Assembly (NCBI RefSeq): GCF_002531575.1
Contig: NZ_NWTI01000027.1
Coordinates: forward strand, 1-64,000
Direction: 5' to 3'
DNA: 64,000 nt
Source: Bradyrhizobium sp. Y36
GTDB taxonomy: Bacteria > Pseudomonadota > Alphaproteobacteria > Rhizobiales > Xanthobacteraceae
Part shown: positions 53,895 to 62,926 of the stretch, piece after piece
Numbering within the stretch: position 1 is the stretch's first letter
How the letters are laid out: every line of letters begins with the position of its first letter
The notes under the pieces: generated by a model
Database searches by the model: none
What the model saw: the letters and a program-made list of their open reading frames with translations, nothing else
Told to the model about the DNA's origin: nothing
Position numbers and translations under genes: made by a program

Positions 53895-54758
53895 TCAGGC
53901 CGCCCTTCCCGTCAGTCCCGTTGGCTTCACCAAGAGCACCAGCACCATCAGCACGAACACGACGGTGTTGGAGGCCTCAGGGTAGAAATACTTGGTCAGG
54001 CCCTCGATCACACCGAGCGCGAAGCCGGTGATGATGGAGCCCATGATCGAACCCATGCCGCCGATCACGACCACCGCGAACACGACGATGATGAGGTCGG
54101 CGCCCATCAGGGGCCGGACCTGGTTGATCGGCGCCGAAAGCACGCCGGCCAGCGCGGCAAGGCCGACGCCGAGGCCATAGGTGAGCGTGATCATGCGCGG
54201 CACGTTGATACCGAAGGCGCGCACCAGCGTCGGGTTTTCGGTGGCGGCGCGCAGGTAGGCGCCGAGCTGCGTCTTCTCGATCAGGAACCAGGTCGCCAGA
54301 CACACGACCAGCGAGAACACGACGACCCAGCCGCGATAGATCGGCAGGAACATGAAGCCGAGATTCATGCCGCCCTTGAGCTGGTCCGGAATCGCGTAAG
54401 GCAGGCCGGAGGAGCCGAAATAGTTCTGGAACACGCCCTGCACGATCAGCGCGATGCCGAAGGTCAGGAGCAGGCCGTAGAGGTGATCCAGCCCAGTCAG
54501 CCATTGCAGCATGGTCCGCTCGAGGATCATGCCGAAGATGCCGACGATAATGGGCGCAAACAGCAGCGCCCACCAGTAGTTGATGCCGCCAAGGTTCAGG
54601 AGGAAATAGGCGACGAAGGCGCCCATCATGTAGAGCGCGCCATGGGCGAAATTGATGATGTTGAGCATGCCGAAGATCACGGCAAGCCCGAGACTGAGCA
54701 GCGCGTAGAACGAGCCGTTGATCAGTCCCACCAGTAGCTGAGCGTATAGAGCCTGCAT
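53895..54758 (-). CDS. livH: Branched-chain amino-acid type ABC permease LivH
   Basis: 287 aa from MQALYAQLLVGLINGSFYALLSLGLAVIFGMLNIINFAHG, with the typical FGMLNIINFAHG; the frame to 54806 adds an unlikely 16 residues. The permease partner of LivM. It follows the binding-protein gene by 74 nt. Confidence 0.94.
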   Translation of the reverse strand: MQALYAQLLVGLINGSFYALLSLGLAVIFGMLNIINFAHGALYMMGAFVAYFLLNLGGINYWWALLFAPIIVGIFGMILERTMLQWLTGLDHLYGLLLTFGIALIVQGVFQNYFGSSGLPYAIPDQLKGGMNLGFMFLPIYRGWVVVFSLVVCLATWFLIEKTQLGAYLRAATENPTLVRAFGINVPRMITLTYGLGVGLAALAGVLSAPINQVRPLMGADLIIVVFAVVVIGGMGSIMGSIITGFALGVIEGLTKYFYPEASNTVVFVLMVLVLLVKPTGLTGRAA

Positions 54759-54832
54759 CGATCCCGTACCCGATCCCTTCGGCGTTCCCTTGAAAGTCGC
54801 CCGCAAGCTCTAGAGGCCTGCGGGCCGTTGTC

Positions 54833-56056
54833 TTACTTCTTCAACAGCGCGCACTTGCTTTCGGACAGCGGTGTGAAGGCCTGGTCGCCCGGCACCGTGC
54901 CGACCAGCTTGTAGAAGTCCCACGGCCCCTTGGACTCCGAGGGCTTCTTCACCTCGAACAGGTAGGCGCTGTGGATGGTGCGGCCGTTGGGCTGGATCTC
55001 GCCCTTGCCGAACAGATCGTCCTCCGTCGGCATCGACTTCATCTTGTCCACGACCTTGACGCCGTCATGCGGATTGCCGCCGAGCGCTTCGAGCGCCTTC
55101 AGGTAGTGACGCACGCCGGCATAGACGCCGGCCTGCACCATGGTCGGCATCGCGCCGTTCTTCATCTTCTCGCCAAAGCGCTTCGAGAACGCCCGGGTCT
55201 GGTCGTTCATGTCCCAGTAGAACGTCTCGGTGAAGTTGAGGCCTTGCGCCGTCTCCAGCCCGATCGCCTTGACGTCGGTGAGGAAGAGCAGGAGCGCCGC
55301 GAGCTTCTGGCCGCCCTTGCCGATGCCGAACTCCGCCGCCTGCTTGATCGTGTTGGTGGTGTCGCCGCCGGCATTGGCAAGACCGATGACCTTGGCCTTG
55401 GACGCCTGCGCCTGCAGCAGGAAGGAGGAGAAGTCCGGCGTGTTCAGCGGATGCTTGACGCCGCCGATCACCTTGCCGCCGTTGGCGGTGACCACCGCGC
55501 TGGTATCGCGCTCGAGTGCGGCGCCGAAGGCATAGTCCGCGGTCAGGAAGAACCAGCTGTCGCCGCCCGCCTTGACCAGCGCCTGGCCGGTGGTGTGGGC
55601 CAGCATGTAGGTGTCGTAGGTCCAGTGCACGGTGTTGGGCGAGCACTGCGCGTTGGTGAGATCGGAGGTCGCGGCGCCCGAGTTGATGTAGACGCCGTTC
55701 TTTTCCTTGATGACATTGTTGACGGCGAGCGCCACGCCCGAATTCGGCACGTCGACGATGATGTCGACCTTGTCGACATCGAACCACTGCCGCGCGATCG
55801 CGGTGCCGATGTCGGGCTTGTTCTGGTGATCGCCGGAGATGATGTCGATCTTCCAGCCCTTCGCGGCCAGGCCGGAATCCTCAACGGCCATCTGGGCGGC
55901 GAGCGTCGAGCCGGGTCCGCCGAGATCGGCATAGAGACCGGACTGATCGGACAGCGCGCCGATCTTGACGGTCTTGTCCTGCGCGGACGCGACGCCCGTG
56001 ACGGCGAAGGTGAGCGCGGTGGTCAGCAGCAACGATGCAATCGACTTCGTCTTCAT
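54833..56056 (-). CDS. Branched-chain-type ABC substrate-binding protein
   Basis: 407 aa, signal peptide ending near VASAQD. Leu/Ile-binding-type fold (KTVKIGALSDQSGLYADLGGPGSTLAAQMAVEDSG). Paralogue of 40278-41504, with strong identity over the whole length by eye. Placed between livF and livH, the binding component of this transporter; related proteins in rhizobia take amino acids, amides and aromatic acids. Confidence 0.93.
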   Translation of the reverse strand: MKTKSIASLLLTTALTFAVTGVASAQDKTVKIGALSDQSGLYADLGGPGSTLAAQMAVEDSGLAAKGWKIDIISGDHQNKPDIGTAIARQWFDVDKVDIIVDVPNSGVALAVNNVIKEKNGVYINSGAATSDLTNAQCSPNTVHWTYDTYMLAHTTGQALVKAGGDSWFFLTADYAFGAALERDTSAVVTANGGKVIGGVKHPLNTPDFSSFLLQAQASKAKVIGLANAGGDTTNTIKQAAEFGIGKGGQKLAALLLFLTDVKAIGLETAQGLNFTETFYWDMNDQTRAFSKRFGEKMKNGAMPTMVQAGVYAGVRHYLKALEALGGNPHDGVKVVDKMKSMPTEDDLFGKGEIQPNGRTIHSAYLFEVKKPSESKGPWDFYKLVGTVPGDQAFTPLSESKCALLKK

Positions 56057-56168
56057 GCAACTTTCCTTTTGAATTTTCTCGTTGGCAGTTCTTCTGTCTG
56101 AGCTCGATTGTCCCGAAAAGCCGCCACACGGATTACGATAGCGCGGCCCGCCGGTTTCAGATCATGCT

Positions 56169-56915
56169 CTAGACACCCAAATAGGTGTGGAGCTTGTCCA
56201 TGTTGGCGGCAAGCTCGGCATTGGAAAACCCGTCAATGATCTTGCCGTGCTCGACCACGTAGTAACGGTCGGCGACGGTGGATGCGAAGCGGAAATTCTG
56301 CTCGACCAGGAGGATCGTGAAACCTTCCTTCTTGAGCCGCGCGATGGTGTGGCCAATCTGCTGGATGATGACGGGGGCAAGGCCCTCGGTCGGCTCGTCC
56401 AGCATCAGGAAGCTCGCGCCGGTGCGCAGGATGCGCGCGATCGCCAGCATCTGCTGCTCGCCTCCCGACAGCTTGGTGCCCTGGCTGTTGAGCCGCTCCT
56501 TCAGGTTCGGGAACAACTCGAAGATCTGCTCGAGCGGCAATCCGCCCTCACGGACCACCGGCGGCAGCATCAAATTCTCGCGCACGTCGAGGCTGGAGAA
56601 TATGCCCCGCTCCTCCGGGCAGAACGCGATGCCACTGCGCGCGATCTTGTCGGAGGTCGCGCGGATGATCTCCTGGTTGTTGAACTTCACCGACCCGGCA
56701 CGCTTGCCGATGATGCCCATGATCGACTTCAGCGTGGTCGTCTTGCCGGCGCCGTTGCGCCCGAGCAGGGTGACGACCTCGCCCGCATTCACGTCGAAGT
56801 TGATCCCGTGCAGGATGTGGGACTCGCCGTACCATGCTTCGAGGTTGCGGACTTGAAGGATGTTTCCGCCGGTCGCGGCCTTGGCCGGAGCCTCGGCGAT
56901 CGCAGTATCAGGCAT
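56169..56915 (-). CDS. livF: Branched-chain amino-acid type ABC ATPase LivF
   Basis: 248 aa. Walker A GRNGAGKTTTLKSI, signature LSGGEQQMLAIARIL, Walker B FLMLDEPTEGLAP, and the LivF C-terminus (NAELAANMDKLHTYLGV). Starts inside the livG 3' end (8-nt overlap), so the two are coupled. Confidence 0.95.
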   Translation of the reverse strand: MPDTAIAEAPAKAATGGNILQVRNLEAWYGESHILHGINFDVNAGEVVTLLGRNGAGKTTTLKSIMGIIGKRAGSVKFNNQEIIRATSDKIARSGIAFCPEERGIFSSLDVRENLMLPPVVREGGLPLEQIFELFPNLKERLNSQGTKLSGGEQQMLAIARILRTGASFLMLDEPTEGLAPVIIQQIGHTIARLKKEGFTILLVEQNFRFASTVADRYYVVEHGKIIDGFSNAELAANMDKLHTYLGV

Positions 56916-57663
56916 GACCGGCTCCCAGATAGGCTTCCTTGACGCGCTCGTCCTTGGTGAGCTCCGAGTAGTGGCCCTGCGCCAGCACCTGCCCGCGCGT
57001 CAGCACGGTGATGATGTCCGAGAGGTTGGCCACGACGCTCAGATTATGCTCGACCATCAGGATGGTATATTTGGCGGAGATGCGCTTGATCAGCGCCGCG
57101 ATCTTGTCGATGTCCTCGTGGCCCATACCGGCCATCGGCTCGTCCAGCAGCATCATCTCAGGGTCGAGCGCGAGCGTCGTTGCGATCTCGAGTGCACGCT
57201 TGCGTCCATAGGGCATCTCGACCGCGGGCGTGTTGGCGAATTCGCTGAGCCCGACGTCGCTCAAGAGCTCGCGCGCGCGATCGTTGAAGTGATTCAGCAC
57301 CGACTTGGAGCGCCAAAAATCGAACGATGAGCCGTGCTGGCGCTGAAGCGCGACACGCACGTTCTCCTGCGCGGTGAGATGCGGAAACACCGCCGAAATC
57401 TGGAACGAACGAACAAGTCCCATCCGAGCCACGTCGGCGGGCGCCATCGCGGTAATGTCCTGCCCCTTGTACAGGATTTTTCCGGCAGACGGTTTGAGGA
57501 ACTTGGTCAGAAGATTGAAGCAGGTGGTCTTGCCGGCCCCGTTCGGGCCAATCAACGCATGAATGCTTCCACGGCGAACCTTGAGCGCAACGTCGCGGAC
57601 GGCGAAGAAGCCCGCGAACTCCTTGGTCAAGCCTTCCGTTTCGAGAATAAACTCATCGGCCAA
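56908..57663 (-). CDS. livG: Branched-chain amino-acid type ABC ATPase LivG
   Basis: 251 aa. Walker A GPNGAGKTTCFNLL, Walker B MMLLDEPMAGMG. The ABC signature is in the LivG-type form MPYGRKRALEIATTLAL rather than LSGGQ, which is normal for this subunit. First gene of the Liv operon (livG-livF-binding protein-livH-livM). Confidence 0.95.
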   Translation of the reverse strand: MADEFILETEGLTKEFAGFFAVRDVALKVRRGSIHALIGPNGAGKTTCFNLLTKFLKPSAGKILYKGQDITAMAPADVARMGLVRSFQISAVFPHLTAQENVRVALQRQHGSSFDFWRSKSVLNHFNDRARELLSDVGLSEFANTPAVEMPYGRKRALEIATTLALDPEMMLLDEPMAGMGHEDIDKIAALIKRISAKYTILMVEHNLSVVANLSDIITVLTRGQVLAQGHYSELTKDERVKEAYLGAGHA

Positions 57664-58008
57664 ACAGATTTCCCCCTGCCCGCGCCAGCTGCGTGGCTGT
57701 GCTTGTTGCTTCGACTTTCCGGATCAAGTCCTTGGAGCCTGTCCGGAACGCCATCTCCGGGCGCGGAATATGCCGGAGGTGACGGGGGTTAGGCAAGGCG
57801 GAAAGCTGAGCAGATCAGGCCTCCGGCTGGGATACAAATGCTCCCTTAGTCGGAGGTGTTGATGTCGTGCCTGCCCGGCCTCCCGGTTCGCGAAGACACC
57901 GGTCGTCAAGTCGTCGTTAACGGTCTTTCGTTCCGGGCGCCAGCCTTCATCAAAAATTTTCCCGCAAGCGCGATCATGCGCGGGTTTTGATGGTCTGGGA
58001 ATATTGTC
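57664..58008. other. Divergent intergenic region
   Basis: 345 nt between livG (minus) and the PAS-like gene (plus), so it must hold both promoters. A hairpin (CCCGCAAGCGCGATCATGCGCGGGTTTT, 57960-57988) precedes the plus gene and is followed by a T-run; it could be an attenuator or the end of a short transcript. No gene or clear operator was found. Confidence 0.4.
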
Positions 58009-58656
58009 TTGGATTTCACCAGCGCCGCTCCGTCCGTCGTCAAGTCGATCAGGCAACGTGATCTCCTGAACACGTGGCTGCGACTTTATGCGCGCGAGCA
58101 GATCGCACCGGCGGTCTGGGAATATCAGCCTGCACGGCTCGAGGAAGAGCTGTCCGATCTCATCTATTATACGGTGGACGCTTCGACGCCGGTACCACGG
58201 CTCACCATCCAGAGCGAAAACACGCGCATCTCGCGCGCTTATGGACATACCGGCAAGGGCGTGCTGCTCGACGATTATCTCGGGCCGCGACTCGGGCCCT
58301 ACGTGATGCCGATCTATTACGAATGCGTGGCGCGCGGGCTGCCCGTCTACAGCGTTGCCGACGTCGACGACATCTACGGGCGCATGGTCGCTTATGAACG
58401 GCTGCTGTTGCCCTTCCAGACCGACGGCAAGGTCTGTCACGTCATCGCCTCGGTCAAGACCTTCTGCGAGGACGGCGGCTTCGAGATCAAGAATCTGATG
58501 CGCGGAAATGACGCGCTACCGCGTACGAAGCTGCGCGCCGTGATCGATCAGGAGCTGTTTCATCGAGCGCCTGGCCGCATTGCGGCGGCCGAAATCGTCG
58601 AGTTTGCGGACCAGCCGGATGCCGGCATCCCCACCGAGATCATCGAGCTGAACTAA
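58009..58656 (+). CDS. PAS-like domain protein
   Basis: 215 aa from TTG (MDFTSAAPSVVKSIRQRDLL), with GGGAA 8 nt upstream. The region LNTWLRLYAREQIAPAVWEYQPARLEEELSDLIYYTV...LLPFQTDGKVCHVIASVKTFCEDGG is typical of the short PAS_5-type cytoplasmic proteins of Rhizobiales, which sense and affect signalling. No kinase, GGDEF or DNA-binding domain is attached. Exact role unknown. Confidence 0.75.
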   Translation: MDFTSAAPSVVKSIRQRDLLNTWLRLYAREQIAPAVWEYQPARLEEELSDLIYYTVDASTPVPRLTIQSENTRISRAYGHTGKGVLLDDYLGPRLGPYVMPIYYECVARGLPVYSVADVDDIYGRMVAYERLLLPFQTDGKVCHVIASVKTFCEDGGFEIKNLMRGNDALPRTKLRAVIDQELFHRAPGRIAAAEIVEFADQPDAGIPTEIIELN

Positions 58657-58681
58657 AGCGCGACGAGATCCGGATGAAGCG

Positions 58682-59059
58682 TCACCGCGACTTGGCGCCG
58701 ACTTCCTTGGCATAGATGTCCGGCTTGAAGCCAACCAGCAGCTTGCCGCCGATCTCCAGCACAGGTCGCTTGATCATCGATGGTTGCGCTAGCATCAAGG
58801 CCAGCGCCTTCTTCTCGGTGACGCCTTCCTTGTCGGCATCGGGCAGCTTCTTGAAGGTCGTGCCGGCGCGGTTGAGCAGCGTCTCCCAGCCGACCTTGTC
58901 GCTCCACTGCTTGAGCTTGTCCTTCTCCACGCCCGCCGTCTTGTAGTCGTGGAATTCATAGGCGACTCCATGCGTGTCGAGCCAGGCGCGCGCCTTCTTC
59001 ATGGTGTCGCAGTTCTTGATGCCGTAGATGATGTTGGGCAAGACCAGTTCCTCGCGCAT
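58682..59059 (-). CDS. ArsC/Spx family thioredoxin-fold protein
   Basis: 125 aa from MREELVLPNIIYGIKNCDTMKKARAWLD. The active Cys is in GIKNCDTMKK, of the YffB/Spx-like ArsC branch rather than a true arsenate reductase (no ars genes nearby). Ends EVGAKSR. Antisense-looking long frames beyond 59059 are shadows. Confidence 0.88.
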   Translation of the reverse strand: MREELVLPNIIYGIKNCDTMKKARAWLDTHGVAYEFHDYKTAGVEKDKLKQWSDKVGWETLLNRAGTTFKKLPDADKEGVTEKKALALMLAQPSMIKRPVLEIGGKLLVGFKPDIYAKEVGAKSR

Positions 59060-59146
59060 GCGTGGTGCTTCGGCTGTGGCGTTGTACGAAACTCCGCTTC
59101 GCGCGACAATGTTGCGAACGACGCCAACTCGCCGAACGGACATCCC

Positions 59147-59518
59147 ATGCACATCACGCACGACCCCGCGGCCGCCGCCGCGCCGACCATCGACTTCAAC
59201 AGCTTCCTCGCGGTCGATATCCGCGTCGGCACGATCGTCGATGCCAAGCCGTTCCCCGAGGCGCGCAAGCCGGCATTTCGGCTGTGGATCGACTTCGGAC
59301 CCGCGATCGGCGTGCGCAAGAGCTCGGCGCAGATCACCGAAAACCATCCGCTGGAGACGCTGGTGGGGCAACAGGTCGCGGCCGTCGTCAATTTCCCGCC
59401 GCGCCAGATCGGACCTGTCGTCTCGGAAGTGCTGACGCTCGGCTTCCCCGACGCCGACGGCAAGGTCGTGCTGGCGCAGCCGAGCAAGCCCGTTCCGAAC
59501 GGCGGACGGCTGTTCTAG
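59147..59518 (+). CDS. CsaA-like tRNA-binding domain protein
   Basis: 123 aa from MHITHDPAAAAAPTIDF. OB-fold tRNA-binding domain with FNSFLAVDIRVGTIVDAKPFPEARKPAF and SSAQITENHPLETLVGQQVAAVVNFPPRQIG, as in B. subtilis CsaA (about 110 aa). Binds tRNA-like RNA as a dimer and is thought to act as a chaperone. It diverges from the ArsC-family gene with 87 nt between starts. Confidence 0.88.
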   Translation: MHITHDPAAAAAPTIDFNSFLAVDIRVGTIVDAKPFPEARKPAFRLWIDFGPAIGVRKSSAQITENHPLETLVGQQVAAVVNFPPRQIGPVVSEVLTLGFPDADGKVVLAQPSKPVPNGGRLF

Positions 59519-59622
59519 CCGCGAGAGCGCGCGCAGTCGCCTCCGTCGACCCGCTTGCAATCCTGCTCCTTCCCGGCCGAAGCCGGCTGGACTTGACCAA
59601 AATCCTCTTGCGCAATAAAAAG

Positions 59623-59701
59623 TGACTGACTGGTCGTTTTTTATTTTGATCGACGTGTGACGCCTCCAACGGAAGCCAACAGAAAAACGATCATCCTGTC
59701 A
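59623..59701. promoter_or_regulatory. Candidate TetR operator pair
   Basis: TGACTGACTGGTCGTTTTTT (59623-59642) and AAAAACGATCATCCTGTCA (59683-59701) are inverted copies: the second reads TGACAGGATGATCGTTTTT on the other strand. AT-rich between them. It lies 20 nt before the TetR start codon, so autoregulation with looping or two bound dimers is plausible. Confidence 0.55.
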
Positions 59702-59720
59702 GTTATTTAGGGACGGCCCA

Positions 59721-60353
59721 ATGCCCAAGATCAGCGACAAGCAGCGGGAAAGCCGGCGCCAGCAGATCCTCGAAGCCGCCCTCGCCTGTTTCGCCGAGGA
59801 CGGCTTTCACCAGACCGGCATGGCCGACATCGTCAAGCGATCCGGCTTGAGCCACGGCGCCGTTTATCTCTACTTCCAGAGCAAGGACGATCTGATCGAG
59901 GCGCTCGCCGACGACCGGCATCGGCGCGAAGGCGTGCTCAACTCGGTTGCGCAGGGGTCGGGCGACCCGATCGAAGGACTTCACGCCTTGGTGCGCGTCT
60001 ACGCACAATGGCTCACCGATCCCGCCGGCGAAGCGCGCCGCCGTGTCGGCATCCATGGCTGGGCCGAGGCCCTGCGCAACCGCCGCGTCCGCAACAGCGT
60101 GGTCGAAGGCATCGACATGCCGCGCGCATTGATCGTCGCGCTGGTCGAGCGCGGCCAGCATGACGGCCTCATCAAGCGCGATCTCGGCGCGGAGGCCATC
60201 GCGCGGGTGCTGATCGCGATCTTCCAGGGCTTTGTGCTGCAGAAGTGCTGGGGCGAGGATATCGACGTCGAGGCCTGCATGGCAGCTGTAGCCGTCGTGA
60301 TCGAAGGGTTTCGCACGGCGAAACCCGACGTCAGGCGACGAGCCAGGATGTAG
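59721..60353 (+). CDS. TetR/AcrR family transcriptional regulator
   Basis: 210 aa. HTH (CFAEDGFHQTGMADIVKRSGLSHGAVYLYFQSKDDLIEAL) with the YLYF second helix. The C-terminal domain is unremarkable. The TauE/SafE gene starts 3 nt after the stop, so it likely controls that permease. Confidence 0.9.
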   Translation: MPKISDKQRESRRQQILEAALACFAEDGFHQTGMADIVKRSGLSHGAVYLYFQSKDDLIEALADDRHRREGVLNSVAQGSGDPIEGLHALVRVYAQWLTDPAGEARRRVGIHGWAEALRNRRVRNSVVEGIDMPRALIVALVERGQHDGLIKRDLGAEAIARVLIAIFQGFVLQKCWGEDIDVEACMAAVAVVIEGFRTAKPDVRRRARM

Positions 60354-60356
60354 GCC

Positions 60357-61139
60357 ATGCCTTGGCTTCACGACCTCCTCGCCGGTACCGGAGTCGGCCT
60401 GGTCGCCGGGCTGGCATCGGGCTTCACGGGCACGAGCCCGGGCGGCGGCCTCGTGATCTTCTCGGTGCTGCTGCTCGGAGCCGAGCAACATGTTGCCCAG
60501 GGCACCTCGCTGATCGCTCAGATTCCTCCGACGGGTCTCGCCGGCATCCGCCGCTATTGGCAAAGCGGCAATCGCAGCCCCCTGCCCTGGATCATCTGGA
60601 TCGGCTTGGGATTTGTGATCGGCGGCGCCGGCGGCGGCTATGCGGCAACCGCGGTTTCCGACGTCGTCCTGCAATGGACCTATGTCGTCTATCTGGTCGT
60701 GCTGATCGCGCTGTTGATCCTGCGCCGCGACCGCAAGGACGGGAGCTTTGAAGCCGGCGCCCGCGATGACCTTCACTGGCTGCCGCTGCTCCTGATCGGC
60801 ACGGTTGCAGGCTTTTCCTCCGGCTTCATGGGTATTGGCGGCGGCCTTGCGATCACCGTCGGCCTCGCCGCCGGACTTCGCGTGCCGCAACATCAGGCGC
60901 AGCTCGTCAGTCTCGTCTTTTCGGTGATCCCAACCAACCTTCCGCCGGCCTGGATCTACTGGAGCAAGGGCCTCATGGTGGGGTGGCCGGCGGTCATCGG
61001 CATACTCGCCGGCCTCTGGATCGGCACCGACCTCGGTGCACGCATGGCCAACGGCGTGAGCAGATCGGTGCTGCGCCGGGCCATGATCGCGCTCGTCTCG
61101 CTGATGGCGGCCTACATGACCTACAAGGCGCTGACCTGA
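60357..61139 (+). CDS. TauE/SafE family permease
   Basis: 260 aa, DUF81 permease with the two repeated Gly-rich blocks GLASGFTGTSPGGGLVIFSVLLL and GTVAGFSSGFMGIGGGLAITVGLA. Exporter of sulfite, organosulfonates or a similar anion is the family's usual role. Divergently placed neighbours give no substrate. The TetR gene sits directly upstream. Confidence 0.87.
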   Translation: MPWLHDLLAGTGVGLVAGLASGFTGTSPGGGLVIFSVLLLGAEQHVAQGTSLIAQIPPTGLAGIRRYWQSGNRSPLPWIIWIGLGFVIGGAGGGYAATAVSDVVLQWTYVVYLVVLIALLILRRDRKDGSFEAGARDDLHWLPLLLIGTVAGFSSGFMGIGGGLAITVGLAAGLRVPQHQAQLVSLVFSVIPTNLPPAWIYWSKGLMVGWPAVIGILAGLWIGTDLGARMANGVSRSVLRRAMIALVSLMAAYMTYKALT

Positions 61140-61141
61140 GC

Positions 61142-61846
61142 TTACGGCCGCTGCGGAATGTTCAGCCCGCGCTGCACCGCCGGGCGCGCAAGCCCCCGTT
61201 CGAGCCACGCACCGACCGACTTGAACCGGGTGAACTCGACGAGATCGCCGGCACCATAGAAGCCGATGAGATTGCGCACCCAGCCGAGCATGGAGATGTC
61301 GGCGATGGTGTAGTCGTCATCCATGAACCACTGCCGGCTGGAAAGATGCGTGTCCATCACGCCGAGCAGGCGCCTGGCTTCGGCGACGTAGCGGTCGCGG
61401 GGCCGCTTGTCCTCGAAATCCTTGCCGGCGAATTTGTGGAAGAAGCCGACCTGACCAAACATCGGCCCGACGCCGCCCATCTGGAAGTGAAGCCATTGCA
61501 GCGTCTGATAGCGGCGCGCGGCATCCTCCGGCAGGAACTTGCCGGTCTTCTCCGCGAGGTATTGCAGGATCGCCCCGGACTCGAACAGCGGCAAAGGCCG
61601 ACCGCCGGGACCGTTGGGATCGAGGATCGCCGGAATCTTGCCGTTCGGGTTGAGCGAGACGAACTCGGGGGTCTTCTGATCGTCCTTGCCGAAATCGACC
61701 AGATGGACCTCGTAGGGCAACCCGGTCTCCTCCAGCATGATCGAGACCTTGACGCCGTTCGGCGTCGGCAGCGAGTAGAGCTGAAGCAGCTCGGGATGCT
61801 TGGCAGGCCAACGCCTGGTGATGGGGAAAGCGGACAGATCAGACAT
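61142..61846 (-). CDS. Glutathione S-transferase (YghU/YfcG-type)
   Basis: 234 aa. Thioredoxin-like N-domain (LLQLYSLPTPNGVKVSIMLEETGLPYEVHLVDFGKDDQ) and helical C-domain (HFQMGGVGPMFGQVGFFHKFAGKDFED). Features match disulfide-bond reductase type GSTs (YghU/YfcG), which use two glutathiones. No stress gene lies next to it. Confidence 0.9.
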   Translation of the reverse strand: MSDLSAFPITRRWPAKHPELLQLYSLPTPNGVKVSIMLEETGLPYEVHLVDFGKDDQKTPEFVSLNPNGKIPAILDPNGPGGRPLPLFESGAILQYLAEKTGKFLPEDAARRYQTLQWLHFQMGGVGPMFGQVGFFHKFAGKDFEDKRPRDRYVAEARRLLGVMDTHLSSRQWFMDDDYTIADISMLGWVRNLIGFYGAGDLVEFTRFKSVGAWLERGLARPAVQRGLNIPQRP

Positions 61847-61923
61847 CGGCGCTCCGGCTGCGTTCGTGAGATGCCGCCTAATCTAGGCTGGCGAACGAAC
61901 GGCGCAAGGCCGAACCGTCACCG

Positions 61924-62067
61924 CTACAGTCGTTTCAGCACATGGCTGGTGGCGAACACCGCGTCGCGCTGCGCGCGTTGCTCGATGAAGAGCTGGCCGG
62001 TGATGAGCAGTGCTCCGGTGAAGACGAGCGCGAGCATCGCGGTCGCGAACTGACTGACATCATTCAT
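61924..62067 (-). CDS. 47-aa single-pass membrane protein
   Basis: 47 residues from MNDVSQFATAMLALVFTGALLITGQLFIEQ; a longer frame to 62133 exists. One hydrophobic helix (about 8-28) and a basic C-terminus (RAQRDAVFATSHVLKRL). A small membrane protein of this type is common in Bradyrhizobium genomes; function unknown. Confidence 0.55.
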   Translation of the reverse strand: MNDVSQFATAMLALVFTGALLITGQLFIEQRAQRDAVFATSHVLKRL

Positions 62068-62184
62068 CGCACGAGCTTCTCTGTCCTGTTGTTCGAACGG
62101 GGAACGCAGATCGGCCGTCGGCAGTTCCTGCAAGCTTCAAATAAATTGCCTCTTTTTCCCGACAGGAGGCCGGCAATCCCGGGA

Positions 62185-62859
62185 TCAGTAGTTGATCTCC
62201 ATTCGCAGCCCGCGCGGATCGATCTCCCCGCCGCCGACCCGTTCGTTACTGTCGCGGGCTGCGACCGCGCAAGCACAGGCGTCGATGAGGTCGTGGCGGC
62301 CGATGCCGGTGCCGTGGCGAAGCGTCAGCCATCGCTCGACGCTGGTGAAGCCGCGATCTCTCAGCAGCGCGATGCGCTGCTCGCGGCCCCGCAGTGATGT
62401 CTTCGGCTCGAGCCGCACCTGCCGCGCGAGTTTCCAGAAGATCAATTCCGGATGCGCTTCGCCGATCGTCGCTTGCCGCTCCGGCGTCATGATCTCGTCG
62501 ACCTCTCGCAGCTTGTCCCTGATATTCCAGAGCTGCGCGGACACGCCCCTGCCCTTGCCTTCATGGTCCCAGTAGTGGCGATTGGCCGCCGCCATGTCAG
62601 GGAATGTCCAGAGGTCGCGCCGCGCACCAAGAAACACCGCAGGGCCGACCAGCGCGCGCGCCCGCAGATCGCACTCACGATAACCGCCTGGATTCAATCC
62701 GATCGGCATGTCGATCATCGCGCGCGCGTGCGGCATCGCGAGCAGACGAGTCAGGCCCGGTGAATAATCGAAGCCGTGATCGCCGCGTTCGTCGATCCAG
62801 GCTGCGACCCATCCGAAGCGAAATCCGTCGAGACCGAGATAGGTCGGCACGTCATGCAT
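62185..62859 (-). CDS. DUF429 family protein
   Basis: 224 aa. RNase H-like fold of DUF429 (MHDVPTYLGLDGFRFGWVAAWID, RDLWTFPDMAAANRHYWDHEGKGRGVSAQLWNIRDKLREVD, HPELIFWKL, GRHDLIDACACAVAAR). Asp and Glu residues in GLDGFR and at DLIDA resemble a nuclease active site, so a nucleic acid substrate is possible. Function unproven. Confidence 0.8.
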   Translation of the reverse strand: MHDVPTYLGLDGFRFGWVAAWIDERGDHGFDYSPGLTRLLAMPHARAMIDMPIGLNPGGYRECDLRARALVGPAVFLGARRDLWTFPDMAAANRHYWDHEGKGRGVSAQLWNIRDKLREVDEIMTPERQATIGEAHPELIFWKLARQVRLEPKTSLRGREQRIALLRDRGFTSVERWLTLRHGTGIGRHDLIDACACAVAARDSNERVGGGEIDPRGLRMEINY

Positions 62860-62891
62860 CCGTCATTTTCAAATTTCCACTCGCGCCTCGC

Positions 62892-62920
62892 TTGACATCC
62901 GCAAGTTGCGGGCGTATGTC
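62892..62920 (+). promoter_or_regulatory. Promoter for a candidate small RNA
   Basis: TTGACA (62892-62897), 17-nt spacer, TATGTC (62915-62920). A perfect -35, optimal spacing and a fair -10. No ORF of family character follows, but a chain of hairpins and a terminator does. Confidence 0.6.
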
Positions 62921-62926
62921 CCGCGC

